A DNA stretch of 64,000 nt from Acanthamoeba sp. SK_2022b (Eukaryota > Discosea > Longamoebia > Acanthamoebidae): NCBI GenBank assembly GCA_027943245.1, contig JANDJZ010000129.1, forward strand, positions 1 through 64,000. Reading direction: 5' to 3'. Positions 51,001-61,213 of the stretch are shown here, one piece after another (position 1 is the first letter of the stretch; every line of letters starts with the position of its first letter). Under the pieces are notes generated by a model. It did no database searches and had not been told where the DNA came from. It saw only the letters and a list, made by a program, of their open reading frames with translations. A program made the translations under genes and the position numbers.

Positions 51001-52008
51001 TTAATCACTAAAACGAGAGTTGCGTTTAGCATCTATTCTATTAACTAGCTTACCGAGCCCCCATGACAATGGTATTGCTAACTTTTTTGCCTTTATAATA
51101 ATAAAGATCAGTTTTTCTAAACGAGTAGCATAGCTGCGCAAGCCCTCAATCAAAGGAAGTTCATGATAGCTTTTCCACATCATTTTCCTTCCTTCAATAA
51201 ATTTATCTCTATCTTTGATACGATAAACGCTCATAAATGCAGAACGTGAAAGGTTGACAACAGCAGAATTATAATAAATTTCTGCTATATTGTTTTTTTT
51301 GCATTCAATCTTCAGATATTTTATTGTTTCAAACATTACCAGTTGCTTAAGTGCCGACTCTGACATCAAAGAATTTGGTCGTTTTCTATAGCCATAGAGC
51401 GAGTTCTCTATGTGATAAGGTTTTTGACACAGTGCATTCAGAATAGTTGTACTAACAATATCTTCATAGATCAGTCCAAGTGGATAAACAACGTTTTCAT
51501 AGAGGTTTCTCTTCGCGGCTCTAGCCCAGGGGTAATTGGGCTTAGATGCTAGCTCTTGCTTAGACATTTCACTACATATGAATTTCAAATCATTTCTTAA
51601 AACGTTGCTTTCTTCTGTTGACTCTCCACGTAATACTTCGAAGTTATAGTATACTAAATCCGCATTATGCTCTTCGATAGCTTTATTCAAAAAACATAGT
51701 AAATTTGGCGATATGATATCATCTGCATCTATGAAAATAATGTATTCCCCAGAGGCCTTTTGCAAGCCAAAATTCCTAGTCTCTGACACACCACCATTCT
51801 TCTTCTCATAATAATGGAAGTTATTTACCTTCTCATTGATTATAAACGACTCTGCAATATCCCCGGTATTATCTGTCGAACCGTCATTAATGATAATGCA
51901 TTCGAATGACACACAGCCCTGTTGTTTGACTATAGAGACAAGACAGTTTGATAAGTACTCAGAAACATTATATGCAGGTATAATTATGCTAAAAAGTATA
52001 GATCCCAT
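51001..52008 (-). CDS. Glycosyltransferase family 2
   Basis: A 335-residue GT-A inverting transferase. It has SIIIPAYNVSEYLSNCLVSI (6-25), NDGSTDNTGDIAES (39-52) and the metal-binding IIFIDADD (near 91-98). The last 100 residues are basic and moderately hydrophobic, probably membrane-associated. It lies 18 bp upstream of the DUF4422 gene and 25 bp downstream of the EpsG-like gene, so the three are probably one transcript. Donor unknown. Confidence 0.9.
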   Translation of the reverse strand: MGSILFSIIIPAYNVSEYLSNCLVSIVKQQGCVSFECIIINDGSTDNTGDIAESFIINEKVNNFHYYEKKNGGVSETRNFGLQKASGEYIIFIDADDIISPNLLCFLNKAIEEHNADLVYYNFEVLRGESTEESNVLRNDLKFICSEMSKQELASKPNYPWARAAKRNLYENVVYPLGLIYEDIVSTTILNALCQKPYHIENSLYGYRKRPNSLMSESALKQLVMFETIKYLKIECKKNNIAEIYYNSAVVNLSRSAFMSVYRIKDRDKFIEGRKMMWKSYHELPLIEGLRSYATRLEKLIFIIIKAKKLAIPLSWGLGKLVNRIDAKRNSRFSD

Positions 52009-52033
52009 GTATTATCCTAATATGTCAGCCAGT

Positions 52034-53272
52034 TTAAAATATGCCGATTTTATTTAGAATAGTTGGCAAATCATCACTAAGAATAGAGACAAGATCTCCA
52101 TAGTAGAAAAACTGGTTACTAACGACATTGATGTATACATACATTAATAATAACAGTGCCACCAAAGAAAGATAAATCATGCATTTTAGCGTGTAATCTT
52201 TTATTCCGCCTACTAATAAAATGGCATAAGCAAATGCAAAGATCATTAAATTAAATGCATATCGTGTCGAAATCTCTTCGAACGACGTACATAGAAAAAA
52301 TATCAATGTGCCATAAATAAAGAAGCCGCGTATATCTTCTAATGTTCTCTTTCTAGACTCGTCTAACTCTAGAAAATATTTTTGGAAAATATTCCCCCCC
52401 TCTATAATCATGATGAAGAAAACTATCGCTCCCAATTTTCGGCCAAAATCACTACCTTCAAACGTTGCATCATTATCATATACCGCCGCTTTTTCTGATA
52501 ACAGACTCCCTGTTGGGAAAAAAGCCACCAATACTGAAAAAAAGTATTTCCCAACAATATAAGTGACCCCAAATGCAATGAGTGCTAGAGGTGTTGATAT
52601 TTTGTGGAAGAAACGTCTTAAAAAGATATAAGGGGCATACATTATAAACGAGAAGTGGCTCAGTGCTGCCAAAATTATTAATGCCATACCGTTTCGTATA
52701 GTTTTACAAGAGAGCGCACAAATTAAAAAGGATAAGGCTAAAGACTGTCTAAGAATATTCCCGTACAACCCTTGGAAAGTATACTGACAACAGAACATAA
52801 ACAAAATAATCGCGAAGCTGTTTCCGGTAATTCTATAGAGCCCCACAACAAGTAACGTAAAACTGACGAAATAAAAGAAGGCAAATGCCTCGTTGTTCAC
52901 TCCGAATAAGTATGCGGAAATGTACATGAACAAATAAGAAATGAAATCCGAGTCCCTGAAACTGGCAACCCACTGAACAATATTTAGCCCATTACCTTCT
53001 AGCATAGATACACGGTAATTGACCTTGTCATTCATAATTGCATCAAGTGTCTTTGTGGATATAACAATGCAAGTTATCAATGTCATTGCAATAAAGAAAA
53101 AAAAGTATGCCAAATAGTCTTTTTCTCTTTCACTAGCAATGATATAAAAAGCCATTATCCCGCAAAAGCCAACCATAGTGAGGTAGGGGGCAACAAAGAA
53201 ACTGCTCATAGCAACCAGCACCAATAAGCAAAGTACCATATTCCTTTTGTTCACCATTTCCGTTAACTCCAT
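52034..53272 (-). CDS. EpsG-family polysaccharide polymerase (Wzy-like)
   Basis: A 412-residue protein with about 11-12 membrane segments. The periplasmic loop YLFGVNNEAFAFFYFVSFTLLVVGLYRIT and the Q-x-L-A-L-S-F-L-I-C-A-L-S segment after GNILRQ match the EpsG family, which polymerises Wzy-dependent exopolysaccharides. ATG 53272 has AAAGGTG upstream. It follows wzc-1 directly (40 bp), the position a polymerase partner of that kinase would take. It is the second polymerase candidate; the other is at 40924. Confidence 0.75.
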   Translation of the reverse strand: MELTEMVNKRNMVLCLLVLVAMSSFFVAPYLTMVGFCGIMAFYIIASEREKDYLAYFFFFIAMTLITCIVISTKTLDAIMNDKVNYRVSMLEGNGLNIVQWVASFRDSDFISYLFMYISAYLFGVNNEAFAFFYFVSFTLLVVGLYRITGNSFAIILFMFCCQYTFQGLYGNILRQSLALSFLICALSCKTIRNGMALIILAALSHFSFIMYAPYIFLRRFFHKISTPLALIAFGVTYIVGKYFFSVLVAFFPTGSLLSEKAAVYDNDATFEGSDFGRKLGAIVFFIMIIEGGNIFQKYFLELDESRKRTLEDIRGFFIYGTLIFFLCTSFEEISTRYAFNLMIFAFAYAILLVGGIKDYTLKCMIYLSLVALLLLMYVYINVVSNQFFYYGDLVSILSDDLPTILNKIGIF

Positions 53273-53312
53273 ATTTTCACCTTTATTTTAAATGGCTCTT
53301 TTACTTCTTTAC

Positions 53313-55475
53313 TTATCGGTATTTATATCCGTAATTGTAATATGAGCCTTCAGAATAGCTCTCTGTTGCTTTTTTAACATACCCATTCACAATTAACCCG
53401 CTGATACTAACTCCCGATTTTTCAAAACGAGATATTGACATTTCAACTTCTTTCACAGTATTTTTCGCGAATCCAACTACCAACATTGTCGTTCCAGCGT
53501 GCCGTCCAATAATAGAAGGATCGGTAACGGCCATAATAGGAGGTGTGTCAATAATAACAAAATCATACATATTGCTTAATGTTGAAACTAAAAACTCGAA
53601 GCGAGCAGTCATCAACAACTCGGAAGGATTTGGAGCTATCTTACCTCTAGGAATTATATCCAATCCTGTGCGCTCGTCATGCTGGATATATTTACTAACA
53701 TCTACCTCAGATGACGTAAGGAAGGAGGATAATCCCAACTCGTTTTTCAAAGAAAATAGCTCATGAACATATCCCTTTCTCAAATCAGCATCAAGCAAAA
53801 GCACTCGTTTTCCAGACTTCGTGATTAAACTTGATAAATTGGCGCTAATAAATGTTTTACCACACCCTGGACTTACACCAGAGATCATTAGCACGTTATT
53901 ATTAGACTCTATCATTGTAAAATGTAGTGAAGTGCGTAATCCACGAAGTGCTTCGATTGCTAAATCGCTAGGATCAAAGTCAGCCAGTATAGTGTGCTGG
54001 AGAAATTTTTTATTCTCGCCTTTTCTTTCTTTTTTTATGATTTCACCTTGTATCGAGGAAAATGGTATTGTAGCTAGTACGCTCACTCCCAATTGACCTA
54101 ATTCTTCGATTTTTTCAACTCGTTTATAAAGGATTGTTTTCAACAATACCAATATAAACGCAAATATGAAACCAAGATAAATAGAGACAAAAATAATCAC
54201 CTTGCTATTCAGACTTGCAACTCCATTCCTCAACTCTGCGTAGTCAACGATTCTTACATCACCGATAATACTCGCCTTAGTAACTCGTAACTCTTGTTCT
54301 TTTTGCAAAAGCAACACGTAGACAGCCTGCCCTACCAGAACGTCGCGACTCAGTCGAATTAGTTGCTGTTGGTTCTCTGGTAAGTTGGCAATACTGTAGT
54401 TAATTTTTGAACGCTCTTCTTCTATAGCTTTTTTCTTATCGAGAAGAGCTTTGTATGATGGATATTCCTTCGTGTAAGCTTGCGATACATCAACCTCTTG
54501 TATCGTAAGCGCATTTAGCTGAGTGTCTAACGCAACTCCTCGCTTTAATAATTGTTGGGCCTCTAAAGTCATATCAAGAGAGTTACTATTTCTTCTATGT
54601 TTATTTAGTGCATCCTCAGCAAGGACTAGATCATTTTTTTTAATAGGCAACTGCACAGACAAAAAATCAAGCCCTTTCTCAGCTTGCGCTGATTTATCCT
54701 TTATATTTTGATTAAGATAATTTTTCGCAATTTCATTCAGCGTTGATACTACTTTTTCAGGATCTGTTCCTTGATAGAACACTCTAAAAATACCACTATC
54801 CCGATCATTACTCACGAAACTGAGGTTAGCTATAACAGAGTTAATTGCTGTTATTTTAGATTTTTTTACTAACTCAAAAGTGTCTCCGACGGTAGAGTTT
54901 CCTTTATTTATTAAAACAGAAACACCACCTTCCAAAATAGGATTATTAAACTCTCCTGTTATGACATCACCCTGCTCAGTCATAATTTTATATTTTTTTT
55001 GAGAGATAACGTCTAATCGAAGAGTTTTATCCTGAAGGTTCTCCGGAACGTCCAAAACGTCTACAATAATATATTTCTTGTCCCCGGTAACTTTCGAGAT
55101 CAGTGTGCCAATTACAGGTACAACCTTTTCTTTAGCATCAATATCAAGTTTTAGCGTCGATACAGCCTCACCAATGACACGTCGAGAAAATAGCAAAGCC
55201 ATTTCAGCAGCATCCTTTACTTCCTGATCTTGCGCGAAAGCTTCAGAAACGTTCGATACTAAACTGTCAGCGGCGTTTTTTTCAACCTGTATTAACACAT
55301 CCGCACGGTACAAGGGCGTTGCTAGCCATGTGTAACCAATACTCATACCCGCAAATAAGAATACCAGTCCGATAATAAACTTATGATGTTCAAGCAGCAC
55401 ACCAACTAAATGATGCAAATTGCTGTTAATTTGGCCACTATCGCACGGTTCAGTTACGTGTTTTTTTTCAGACAT
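53313..55475 (-). CDS. wzc: Tyrosine-protein kinase and polysaccharide co-polymerase Wzc (copy 1)
   Basis: A second complete Wzc. ATG 55475 (MSEKKH, GGAAAC before it) gives 720 residues, the E. coli Wzc length; longer starts at 55490 and 55511 have weaker sites. It shows the two-TM PCP domain, a coiled-coil region (AEKGLDFLSVQLPIKKND), Walker A GVSPGCGKTF, Walker A' VLLLDADLRKG, Walker B FVIIDTPP and a Tyr-rich tail (707-719, six tyrosines). It shares roughly the same architecture as copy 2, with many differences throughout, so it is an old paralogue or an acquired gene. No phosphatase gene lies beside it. Confidence 0.93.
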   Translation of the reverse strand: MSEKKHVTEPCDSGQINSNLHHLVGVLLEHHKFIIGLVFLFAGMSIGYTWLATPLYRADVLIQVEKNAADSLVSNVSEAFAQDQEVKDAAEMALLFSRRVIGEAVSTLKLDIDAKEKVVPVIGTLISKVTGDKKYIIVDVLDVPENLQDKTLRLDVISQKKYKIMTEQGDVITGEFNNPILEGGVSVLINKGNSTVGDTFELVKKSKITAINSVIANLSFVSNDRDSGIFRVFYQGTDPEKVVSTLNEIAKNYLNQNIKDKSAQAEKGLDFLSVQLPIKKNDLVLAEDALNKHRRNSNSLDMTLEAQQLLKRGVALDTQLNALTIQEVDVSQAYTKEYPSYKALLDKKKAIEEERSKINYSIANLPENQQQLIRLSRDVLVGQAVYVLLLQKEQELRVTKASIIGDVRIVDYAELRNGVASLNSKVIIFVSIYLGFIFAFILVLLKTILYKRVEKIEELGQLGVSVLATIPFSSIQGEIIKKERKGENKKFLQHTILADFDPSDLAIEALRGLRTSLHFTMIESNNNVLMISGVSPGCGKTFISANLSSLITKSGKRVLLLDADLRKGYVHELFSLKNELGLSSFLTSSEVDVSKYIQHDERTGLDIIPRGKIAPNPSELLMTARFEFLVSTLSNMYDFVIIDTPPIMAVTDPSIIGRHAGTTMLVVGFAKNTVKEVEMSISRFEKSGVSISGLIVNGYVKKATESYSEGSYYNYGYKYR

Positions 55476-55660
55476 AGTGTTTCCGGTCATTGGCTTGGGT
55501 ACTTCTAACATGTTAAGCGCGCTATGGTTTTAGAGTACTAAATATGACTCATCGCGGAGAGTGAATATCATGAATGGGTATAATTATTTTATCTTGACTT
55601 CATATGGCTAATTTTAGGATAGCTCAGTAATCAGATACTTTTGACCTATTAATGTACGTA

Positions 55661-55691
55661 GTGGCCATCTTTCTAATATGAAGATGGCCAC
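55661..55691 (-). terminator. Strong hairpin between wza and wzc-1
   Basis: GTGGCCATCTT (55661-55671) and its exact complement (55681-55691) form an 11-bp stem with a 9-nt loop, 37 bp after the wza stop. There is no U-run. It lies in a 250-bp gap where other loci have wzb immediately after wza. Confidence 0.55.
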
Positions 55692-55727
55692 CACTTACTT
55701 ACACGCGAGAGACAGGACTCACATAAA

Positions 55728-56864
55728 TTACGGCCAATTACGGATACGCAGTGAGCCTTCGGTCAGGTTGTTAAATCCAACAATAGTTGGTAACAGTTGG
55801 TTAATTACACGGTTCCAGCGAGCCAGAGGAGCCGTGGTTACATAAACAATATCGTAGGGTTGCAAATGGAACTCTGTTCCCATGACCATGGCTGTCGCAT
55901 CCGATGCATTCAACTGATATATGCTTGCCAGTTTCTTGCCTTCCGTTCCGCGCAGAGGCCTGATAACAAATACACCTGTTGCATCGGATACAGCCTGGTC
56001 CATTCCTTCAGCGTTACCAAGTGCCTCCGTCAACGTCATTCCGCTGCGGTCCATTTTCAATGTGGTTTGCTTTTTCACTTCTCCCATAACGAAAACTTTT
56101 AAGTCATCGTTGCGTGGTACGTAGAGGATATCACCAGGATAAAGTAAACGGTTTTGCGTCAAATCGCCACGCTGCATCAGTGCTTGCAAGGAAATGCGCT
56201 GTTCTTGCCCATTATGAGTCAACACTACATTGCGCCAATCAGCGTTCTCAGCTAAACCACCGGCGGCATTAATAGCATCCATAACTGTCAAAGGAACGTT
56301 CGTGATAGCCTGCTTTCCTGATGTTGCTACCTCACCTGTAACATAAACCTTTTGTGAACGGAAGGCGGCGATACTGACGTCCACTTGCGGGCTTTCGATA
56401 TATTGCGCAAGCCTACCGGCAATATCATTGCGAACCTGACTCATGGTCCTACCGGCGACTTTTACCTTGCCAATGTAAGGATAGAAAATAGTACCGTCAG
56501 AATTGACCCAGTTCCCTGTATCGCTGGCGCTCCGATATTGGCCTGCCGGAGTGGTCAGTTCAGGATGATCCCACACGGTTACCATCAAGACATCACCAAT
56601 ACCGATACGGTATTCATAGTTCTGTAGTTCACGTTCTAAAGAGGAGTTGGGTTGTGCGACAACTGGCTTAGGTCGCATTTTCTCGACCAAGCTTGGTGTG
56701 AGCGGATAAACATTAACCAGTTTATCGATGTCAAAATCATTATCTTGTTGTTTGACGACCTCTTTGCCACTGGTTGAAAGATGAGAGCCCGGTACGATAG
56801 TACAGCCGCTAACCACACCGATAGATACCAAAAGTGGTATCAGTTTCCATTGTTTTTTTGCCAT
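55728..56864 (-). CDS. wza: Outer membrane polysaccharide export lipoprotein Wza
   Basis: Forms the octameric outer-membrane channel for capsule and exopolysaccharide export. The 378-residue precursor has a signal peptide with lipobox VVSGC (Cys21). The Poly_export domain follows ([24 protein letters not shown], then [29 protein letters not shown]). SLBB domains come next ([31 protein letters not shown] segments) and the amphipathic C-terminal helix ([18 protein letters not shown]) forms the pore. It is 264 bp downstream of galF. Only one wza serves two wzc genes. Confidence 0.97.
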   Translation of the reverse strand: MAKKQWKLIPLLVSIGVVSGCTIVPGSHLSTSGKEVVKQQDNDFDIDKLVNVYPLTPSLVEKMRPKPVVAQPNSSLERELQNYEYRIGIGDVLMVTVWDHPELTTPAGQYRSASDTGNWVNSDGTIFYPYIGKVKVAGRTMSQVRNDIAGRLAQYIESPQVDVSIAAFRSQKVYVTGEVATSGKQAITNVPLTVMDAINAAGGLAENADWRNVVLTHNGQEQRISLQALMQRGDLTQNRLLYPGDILYVPRNDDLKVFVMGEVKKQTTLKMDRSGMTLTEALGNAEGMDQAVSDATGVFVIRPLRGTEGKKLASIYQLNASDATAMVMGTEFHLQPYDIVYVTTAPLARWNRVINQLLPTIVGFNNLTEGSLRIRNWP

Positions 56865-57128
56865 CGAGTTATCATCACTTTCAAAGTAAATATATCTGCA
56901 AGCTACGTTAGCTGGTCAACCTAGGCTACATCGTCGTATGTGCGTCATAAGCACTGTCATATCTCAGATATTTTGACGGAAAACCATGCTCGTATTGAGC
57001 CAGCGTTGAGAATCAGGGCCGTATGATTATGGAGTATTTCCAAAGCTGAGTCCAACGTAGTGAGGAACACTGAGCGTTCCCCTCCATATCAAAACGCAGA
57101 GTGTACAATGCGGTCAAATCGAGCGACA

Positions 57129-58022
57129 TTACAACGACAGTTGCTTAGCCCAAGTCCTAAAGGCTTCCCCCTGACTTGGATGTCGCAAACCATAGGTCAC
57201 AAAGGCACGAAGATAACCCATTTTCTCGCCGCAATTGAATGAATCTCCCACCAGCTCCATCGCTTCCACCGTGTTGTGTTGCAACAGCTCGGCAATTGCG
57301 TCAGTCAGCTGAATTCGGCCCCAGGCGCCAGGTTCGGTTCTTTCCAAAATGGGCCAAATTTCGGCAGAAAGGACATAGCGTCCGACAGCAGAATAATTGG
57401 AGTTTAACTGAAGTTCACGGCTAGGTTTCTCGACGATTGATGTCATTCTGGCGCTTTCGCCCGGATGCAAAGTATCCACCTCACACTCAACGACAGAATA
57501 GTCATAGAGAACATGTTCATCGGCCTTCTGAACCAGCACCTGGCTCGAACCATTCTGCTCAAAACGCGCAATCATATGCGCTAAATTATCTTTCTGGGGT
57601 GCAGCTTTGCCTTCGTCCAACAGAATGTCGGGCAATACAACCACAAAAGGCTCTTCACCAATCAATGGCCTAGCACACAACACCGCATGCCCTAACCCTT
57701 TAGGTTGCCCTTGACGAATGTGCATCAGGGTCACCCCTTTTGGGATGATGGATTTTACTTCATCCAGTAATTGGCGCTTTACACGCGCCTCCAACATAGC
57801 TTCCAGTTCAAACGACGTATCAAAGTGGTTTTCTATCGCATTTTTGGAGGAATGCGTAACCAAAATAATGTCTTTTATCCCAGCGGATACGCATTCATTA
57901 ACGATATATTGAATCAGCGGCTTATCTACAATCGGCAACATCTCTTTGGGAATTGCCTTCGTCGCCGGCAGCATATGCATACCCAAACCGGCAACAGGAA
58001 TGACAGCCTTTAACTTAGTCAT
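57129..58022 (-). CDS. galF: GalF, UTP-glucose-1-phosphate uridylyltransferase homologue
   Basis: From ATG 58022 (GAGGAT eight bases upstream) it has 297 residues, as E. coli GalF, and shares its [22 protein letters not shown] opening. The signature reads [11 protein letters not shown] where active GalU has [11 protein letters not shown], so the conserved Thr-Arg of the nucleotide-binding loop is missing. [16 protein letters not shown] also matches GalF. In E. coli GalF has little or no activity alone and is thought to modulate GalU and UDP-glucose supply. Second gene after the JUMPstart element, 42 bp after galU. Confidence 0.95.
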   Translation of the reverse strand: MTKLKAVIPVAGLGMHMLPATKAIPKEMLPIVDKPLIQYIVNECVSAGIKDIILVTHSSKNAIENHFDTSFELEAMLEARVKRQLLDEVKSIIPKGVTLMHIRQGQPKGLGHAVLCARPLIGEEPFVVVLPDILLDEGKAAPQKDNLAHMIARFEQNGSSQVLVQKADEHVLYDYSVVECEVDTLHPGESARMTSIVEKPSRELQLNSNYSAVGRYVLSAEIWPILERTEPGAWGRIQLTDAIAELLQHNTVEAMELVGDSFNCGEKMGYLRAFVTYGLRHPSQGEAFRTWAKQLSL

Positions 58023-58064
58023 GGTAATCCTCTTCAACATTGCGATTGCACAAGCTCACCGCAG

Positions 58065-58964
58065 TTATTTATCGTTCAACGCCTGCTTCAGCCATTGGGT
58101 AAATCCTGCGCCTTCTGTCTGATGGCGCAATCCATATTGGACGAATGCCTTCATATAGCCTAATTTGTCGCCGCAGTCATGCGACTTGCCGCTCATGTGG
58201 AACGCTTCAACGGTCTGTTGCTCCATCAGCATGGCGATGGCGTCCGTCAATTGAATTTCGTCACCGGCGCCCGGCGGCGTTTTTTCCAACAGCGCCCAGA
58301 TATCGGCGGCCAGCACATAGCGACCGACCACGGCCAAGTTGGAAGGCGCTTCTTCGCGCGCGGGCTTTTCCACCACCGCCGTCATGGCGATGCTTTCGCC
58401 CGCCGCCAGCGACACGCCGCCACAGTCTACTACGCCATATTTCGACACGTCTTGCTCAGGGACAGGTTCCACCATGATTTGGCTATAGCCGGTTTCATCG
58501 AAGCGCTGCAGCATTTTAGCCAGGTTCTCTTTGCGTAGATCCGCAGTGGAGTCGTCTAACAAAACGTCCGGCAACAACACGACGAAAGGCGCGTCGCCAA
58601 CCATCGGCTTGGCGCACAGCACGGCGTGCCCCAACCCCTTTGCCTGCCCCTGACGCACTTGCATAACGGTGACGTCCGGCGGACAAATCCCTTTGATCTC
58701 TTCCAGCAGCTGACGCTTGACGCGCGACTCCAGTACCGCCTCAAGTTCGAATGACGTGTCAAAGTGGTTCTCAATCGCATTCTTCGAGGAGTGTGTAACC
58801 AGTACGATATCCTTAATCCCGGCAGCTACGCATTCATTTACGATGTATTGAATTAAGGGTTTATCGACAACCGGCAACATTTCTTTAGGAATGGCTTTAG
58901 TTGCTGGCAACATCCGCGTCCCCAGTCCAGCAACCGGAATTACAGCCTTAAGTCTCTTTTGCAT
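58065..58964 (-). CDS. galU: UTP-glucose-1-phosphate uridylyltransferase
   Basis: Makes UDP-glucose, the source of UDP-Gal, UDP-Galf and UDP-GlcA for the glycans of this locus. From ATG 58964 ([31 protein letters not shown]) it has 299 residues. The intact [11 protein letters not shown] signature, [17 protein letters not shown], and [13 protein letters not shown] all identify it as GalU. A TTG reading from 58979 adds five residues. It is the first gene downstream of the JUMPstart. It and galF are ancient paralogues, not a recent copy. Whether another galU exists elsewhere in the genome cannot be seen. Confidence 0.93.
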   Translation of the reverse strand: MQKRLKAVIPVAGLGTRMLPATKAIPKEMLPVVDKPLIQYIVNECVAAGIKDIVLVTHSSKNAIENHFDTSFELEAVLESRVKRQLLEEIKGICPPDVTVMQVRQGQAKGLGHAVLCAKPMVGDAPFVVLLPDVLLDDSTADLRKENLAKMLQRFDETGYSQIMVEPVPEQDVSKYGVVDCGGVSLAAGESIAMTAVVEKPAREEAPSNLAVVGRYVLAADIWALLEKTPPGAGDEIQLTDAIAMLMEQQTVEAFHMSGKSHDCGDKLGYMKAFVQYGLRHQTEGAGFTQWLKQALNDK

Positions 58965-59037
58965 GTTTTTTATCCACAATCACATTATTCTGTAAAATAC
59001 GCTTATCCATTGCCCGCTGCTTAGCGGCCAATAGCAG

Positions 59038-59076
59038 ACACGCTACCGCCCTTGGCTTCCAGCTACCAATGCGCTG
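59038..59076 (-). promoter_or_regulatory. JUMPstart element with ops site
   Basis: On the minus strand, CAGCGCATTGGTAGCTGG is followed by AAGCCAAGGGCGGTAGCGTGT, a close match to the 39-bp JUMPstart consensus. It ends in the ops sequence GGCGGTAGCGTG (59039-59050). The ops site in the transcript recruits RfaH to RNA polymerase, suppressing termination through long polysaccharide operons. It lies 74 bp from the galU ATG in the correct orientation. Confidence 0.95.
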
Positions 59077-59273
59077 CTTGCGGTGGTTGAAAGAGAAAAA
59101 ATCAATTAACACACTGATTTGTTTGTATTTTTTTTACGCGCAATGGCTACCGGTGGCGTTTGGTTCGTCAAACTATGTAAAGAGGTATTTTTATAACCAA
59201 AAGCAGACGATTTAGGCCGTTTATATGGCTAAGATTCTTATACTATTAATCTTTGGACACAAGCCTTAGATAC

Positions 59274-59308
59274 CCTAGTCGTCTCGTTTTCAGAATAAGA
59301 CTACTAGG
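59274..59308. repeat. Inverted repeat in the galU-yegH control region
   Basis: CCTAGTCGTCT (59274-59284) and AGACTACTAGG (59298-59308) are complementary at 10 of 11 positions with a 13-bp spacer. It may be a binding site for a regulator or a transcript hairpin. It lies about 200 bp upstream of the JUMPstart. Confidence 0.5.
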
Positions 59309-59596
59309 ACCGTCCAATTCATAATATAAAAACTGACGAATCCAATCATAACATCATGATATTTAATAAAATACCGTGATCTGGTTGTTTTACAGACAAA
59401 TGACTAGTACGCTATTTCTCCCAGCTCACTGCATAGCCATTTAATTTATTGATGCCCCCTATTTTTCCTTAGATCTTAACCCGATACTCACCTTCACTCA
59501 CTATTACATCTTCGAATTAAAGTTGAATTTTGCCGCCCCAGCGCCCATCATTCCCGTGCGGCATAAGCCGTAGAACTTACAGGTGAAATTGGGCGT

Positions 59597-61180
59597 ATGG
59601 AATGGATCGCTGATCCAACAATTTGGGCCGGCCTGGCCACATTGGTCGTGCTGGAAATCGTTCTGGGTATAGACAACCTTGTCTTCATCGCCATTCTGGC
59701 GGACAAACTACCAAAACAACAAAGAGATAAGGCTCGTGTCGTCGGTCTGTTGCTGGCGCTGGTCATGCGCCTGGCGCTGCTCGCTTCCATCTCGTGGCTG
59801 GCGACGCTGACCAAACCGATGTTCATCGTCGCGGAGCACCCCTTCAGCGGCCGCGATCTGATCATGCTGGTCGGTGGGATATTCCTGCTGTTCAAAGCCA
59901 CCATGGAACTTAATGAGCGGCTGGAGGGCAAGGATGAAGAGCAGCACGGCGCACGCAAAGGCGCGCGTTTCTGGCCGGTGGTGGCGCAGATCGTGGTGCT
60001 GGATGCCGTTTTCTCGCTCGACTCGGTGATCACCGCGGTCGGTATGGTCGACCACCTGGCGGTGATGATGATCGCGGTGTGTATCGCCATCGGCCTGATG
60101 CTGCTGGCAAGCAAGCCGCTGACGCGCTTCGTCAACGCTCACCCGACTATCGTTATCCTGTGCCTGAGCTTCCTGCTGATGATCGGCTTCAGCCTGGTGG
60201 CGGAGGGCTTCGGCTACCACATTCCGAAAGGTTACCTCTACGCGGCGATCGGCTTCTCGGTGATGATCGAAGCATTGAACCAACTGGCACAGTTCAACCG
60301 CCGGCGCTTCCTGTCGAAGGTGCGGCCACTGCGCGAGCGCACCGCCGAGGCGGTACTGCGCATGCTGAGTGGTAAACACGAAGAAGCGGAGGTCGACAGC
60401 CACTCCGCCAACCTGCTGGCGGACAGCGACAGCGAAAACGGCGAGATCTTCAATCAGCAAGAGCGCCGCATGATCGAACGCGTGCTGGGCATGGCGCAGC
60501 GCACGGTCAGCAGCATCATGACTTCGCGTCACGACGTCGAATATCTCGAGCTGAACGATCCGCAGGAGAAACTGACGCAATTGCTGGAGCGTAATCAGCA
60601 CACGCGCATCGTGGTGGTGGAAAGCAGCGCCAGCGACGAACCGCTGGGCGTTATCCATACTATCGACGTCCTCAAACAGCAGTTGGCGCAGGCGCCGCTG
60701 GATCTGCGCGCGCTGATACGCCAACCGCTGATCTTCCCGGAACAGCTCACGCTGTTAAGCGCCCTGGAGCAGTTCCGCCAGGCGCAGACGCACTTTGCCT
60801 TTGTGGTCGACGAGTTCGGCTCCGTCGAAGGTATCGTCACCCTGACGGACGTGATGGAAACTATCGCCGGCAATCTGCCGGAGGCCGGCGAAGAGGTGGA
60901 CGCACGCCATGACATTCAGCAAAACGAAGATGGCAGCTGGATTGCCAACGGCTATATGCCGCTGGAAGATCTGGTGCTGTACCTGCCGATGCCGCTGGAA
61001 GAAAAACGCGAATACCACACGCTGGCGGGGCTGCTGATGGAACACAGTCAGCGTGTGCCGCAAGAAGGCGAGCAAATCAAGATCGGTGACTATCTGTTCG
61101 AACCGCTGGAGGTTAACAGCCACCGCATTCTGAAAGTGAAGATCACCCCGCCTCCCCCACCGGAGGACTACGAGGTTTAG
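59597..61180 (+). CDS. yegH: TerC-family membrane protein with CBS pair, YegH
   Basis: A 527-residue protein, the size of E. coli YegH. The TerC-like N-terminus (about 1-215, seven TM) has [15 protein letters not shown] and [17 protein letters not shown], with the paired acidic residues of this family. A CBS pair (about 295-420: [35 protein letters not shown]) follows. A CorC/HlyC transporter-associated domain comes last ([35 protein letters not shown]). Its role is not settled; TerC relatives handle metals, including Mn2+ metalation of exoproteins. In E. coli yegH also borders wza, so the flank is conserved. No ribosome site stronger than AGGTGA is seen. Confidence 0.92.
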   Translation: MEWIADPTIWAGLATLVVLEIVLGIDNLVFIAILADKLPKQQRDKARVVGLLLALVMRLALLASISWLATLTKPMFIVAEHPFSGRDLIMLVGGIFLLFKATMELNERLEGKDEEQHGARKGARFWPVVAQIVVLDAVFSLDSVITAVGMVDHLAVMMIAVCIAIGLMLLASKPLTRFVNAHPTIVILCLSFLLMIGFSLVAEGFGYHIPKGYLYAAIGFSVMIEALNQLAQFNRRRFLSKVRPLRERTAEAVLRMLSGKHEEAEVDSHSANLLADSDSENGEIFNQQERRMIERVLGMAQRTVSSIMTSRHDVEYLELNDPQEKLTQLLERNQHTRIVVVESSASDEPLGVIHTIDVLKQQLAQAPLDLRALIRQPLIFPEQLTLLSALEQFRQAQTHFAFVVDEFGSVEGIVTLTDVMETIAGNLPEAGEEVDARHDIQQNEDGSWIANGYMPLEDLVLYLPMPLEEKREYHTLAGLLMEHSQRVPQEGEQIKIGDYLFEPLEVNSHRILKVKITPPPPPEDYEV

Positions 61181-61185
61181 CATTG

Positions 61186-61213
61186 AGGCCGGGCATCGCC
61201 CGGCCTTTCTTTT
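61186..61213 (+). terminator. Terminator between yegH and dcuC
   Basis: AGGCCGGGC/GCCCGGCCT (9-bp stem, 3-nt loop) is followed by TTCTTTTA. It lies between convergent yegH and dcuC, six bases after the yegH stop, and may serve both. Confidence 0.9.

Larger units (their letters stand above)
58965..59596. other. Divergent control region between galU and yegH
   Basis: 632 bp without a gene. It contains the JUMPstart/ops element near galU (59038-59076), an inverted repeat (59274-59308) and very AT-rich DNA, as expected for the main promoter of the minus-strand locus. I could not choose a single -35/-10 pair with confidence. Confidence 0.6.

Noticed and set aside
57129..58964. galU/galF pair as a recent duplication or assembly repeat
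   Set aside because: The proteins differ across their whole length and carry the known GalU- and GalF-specific motifs.
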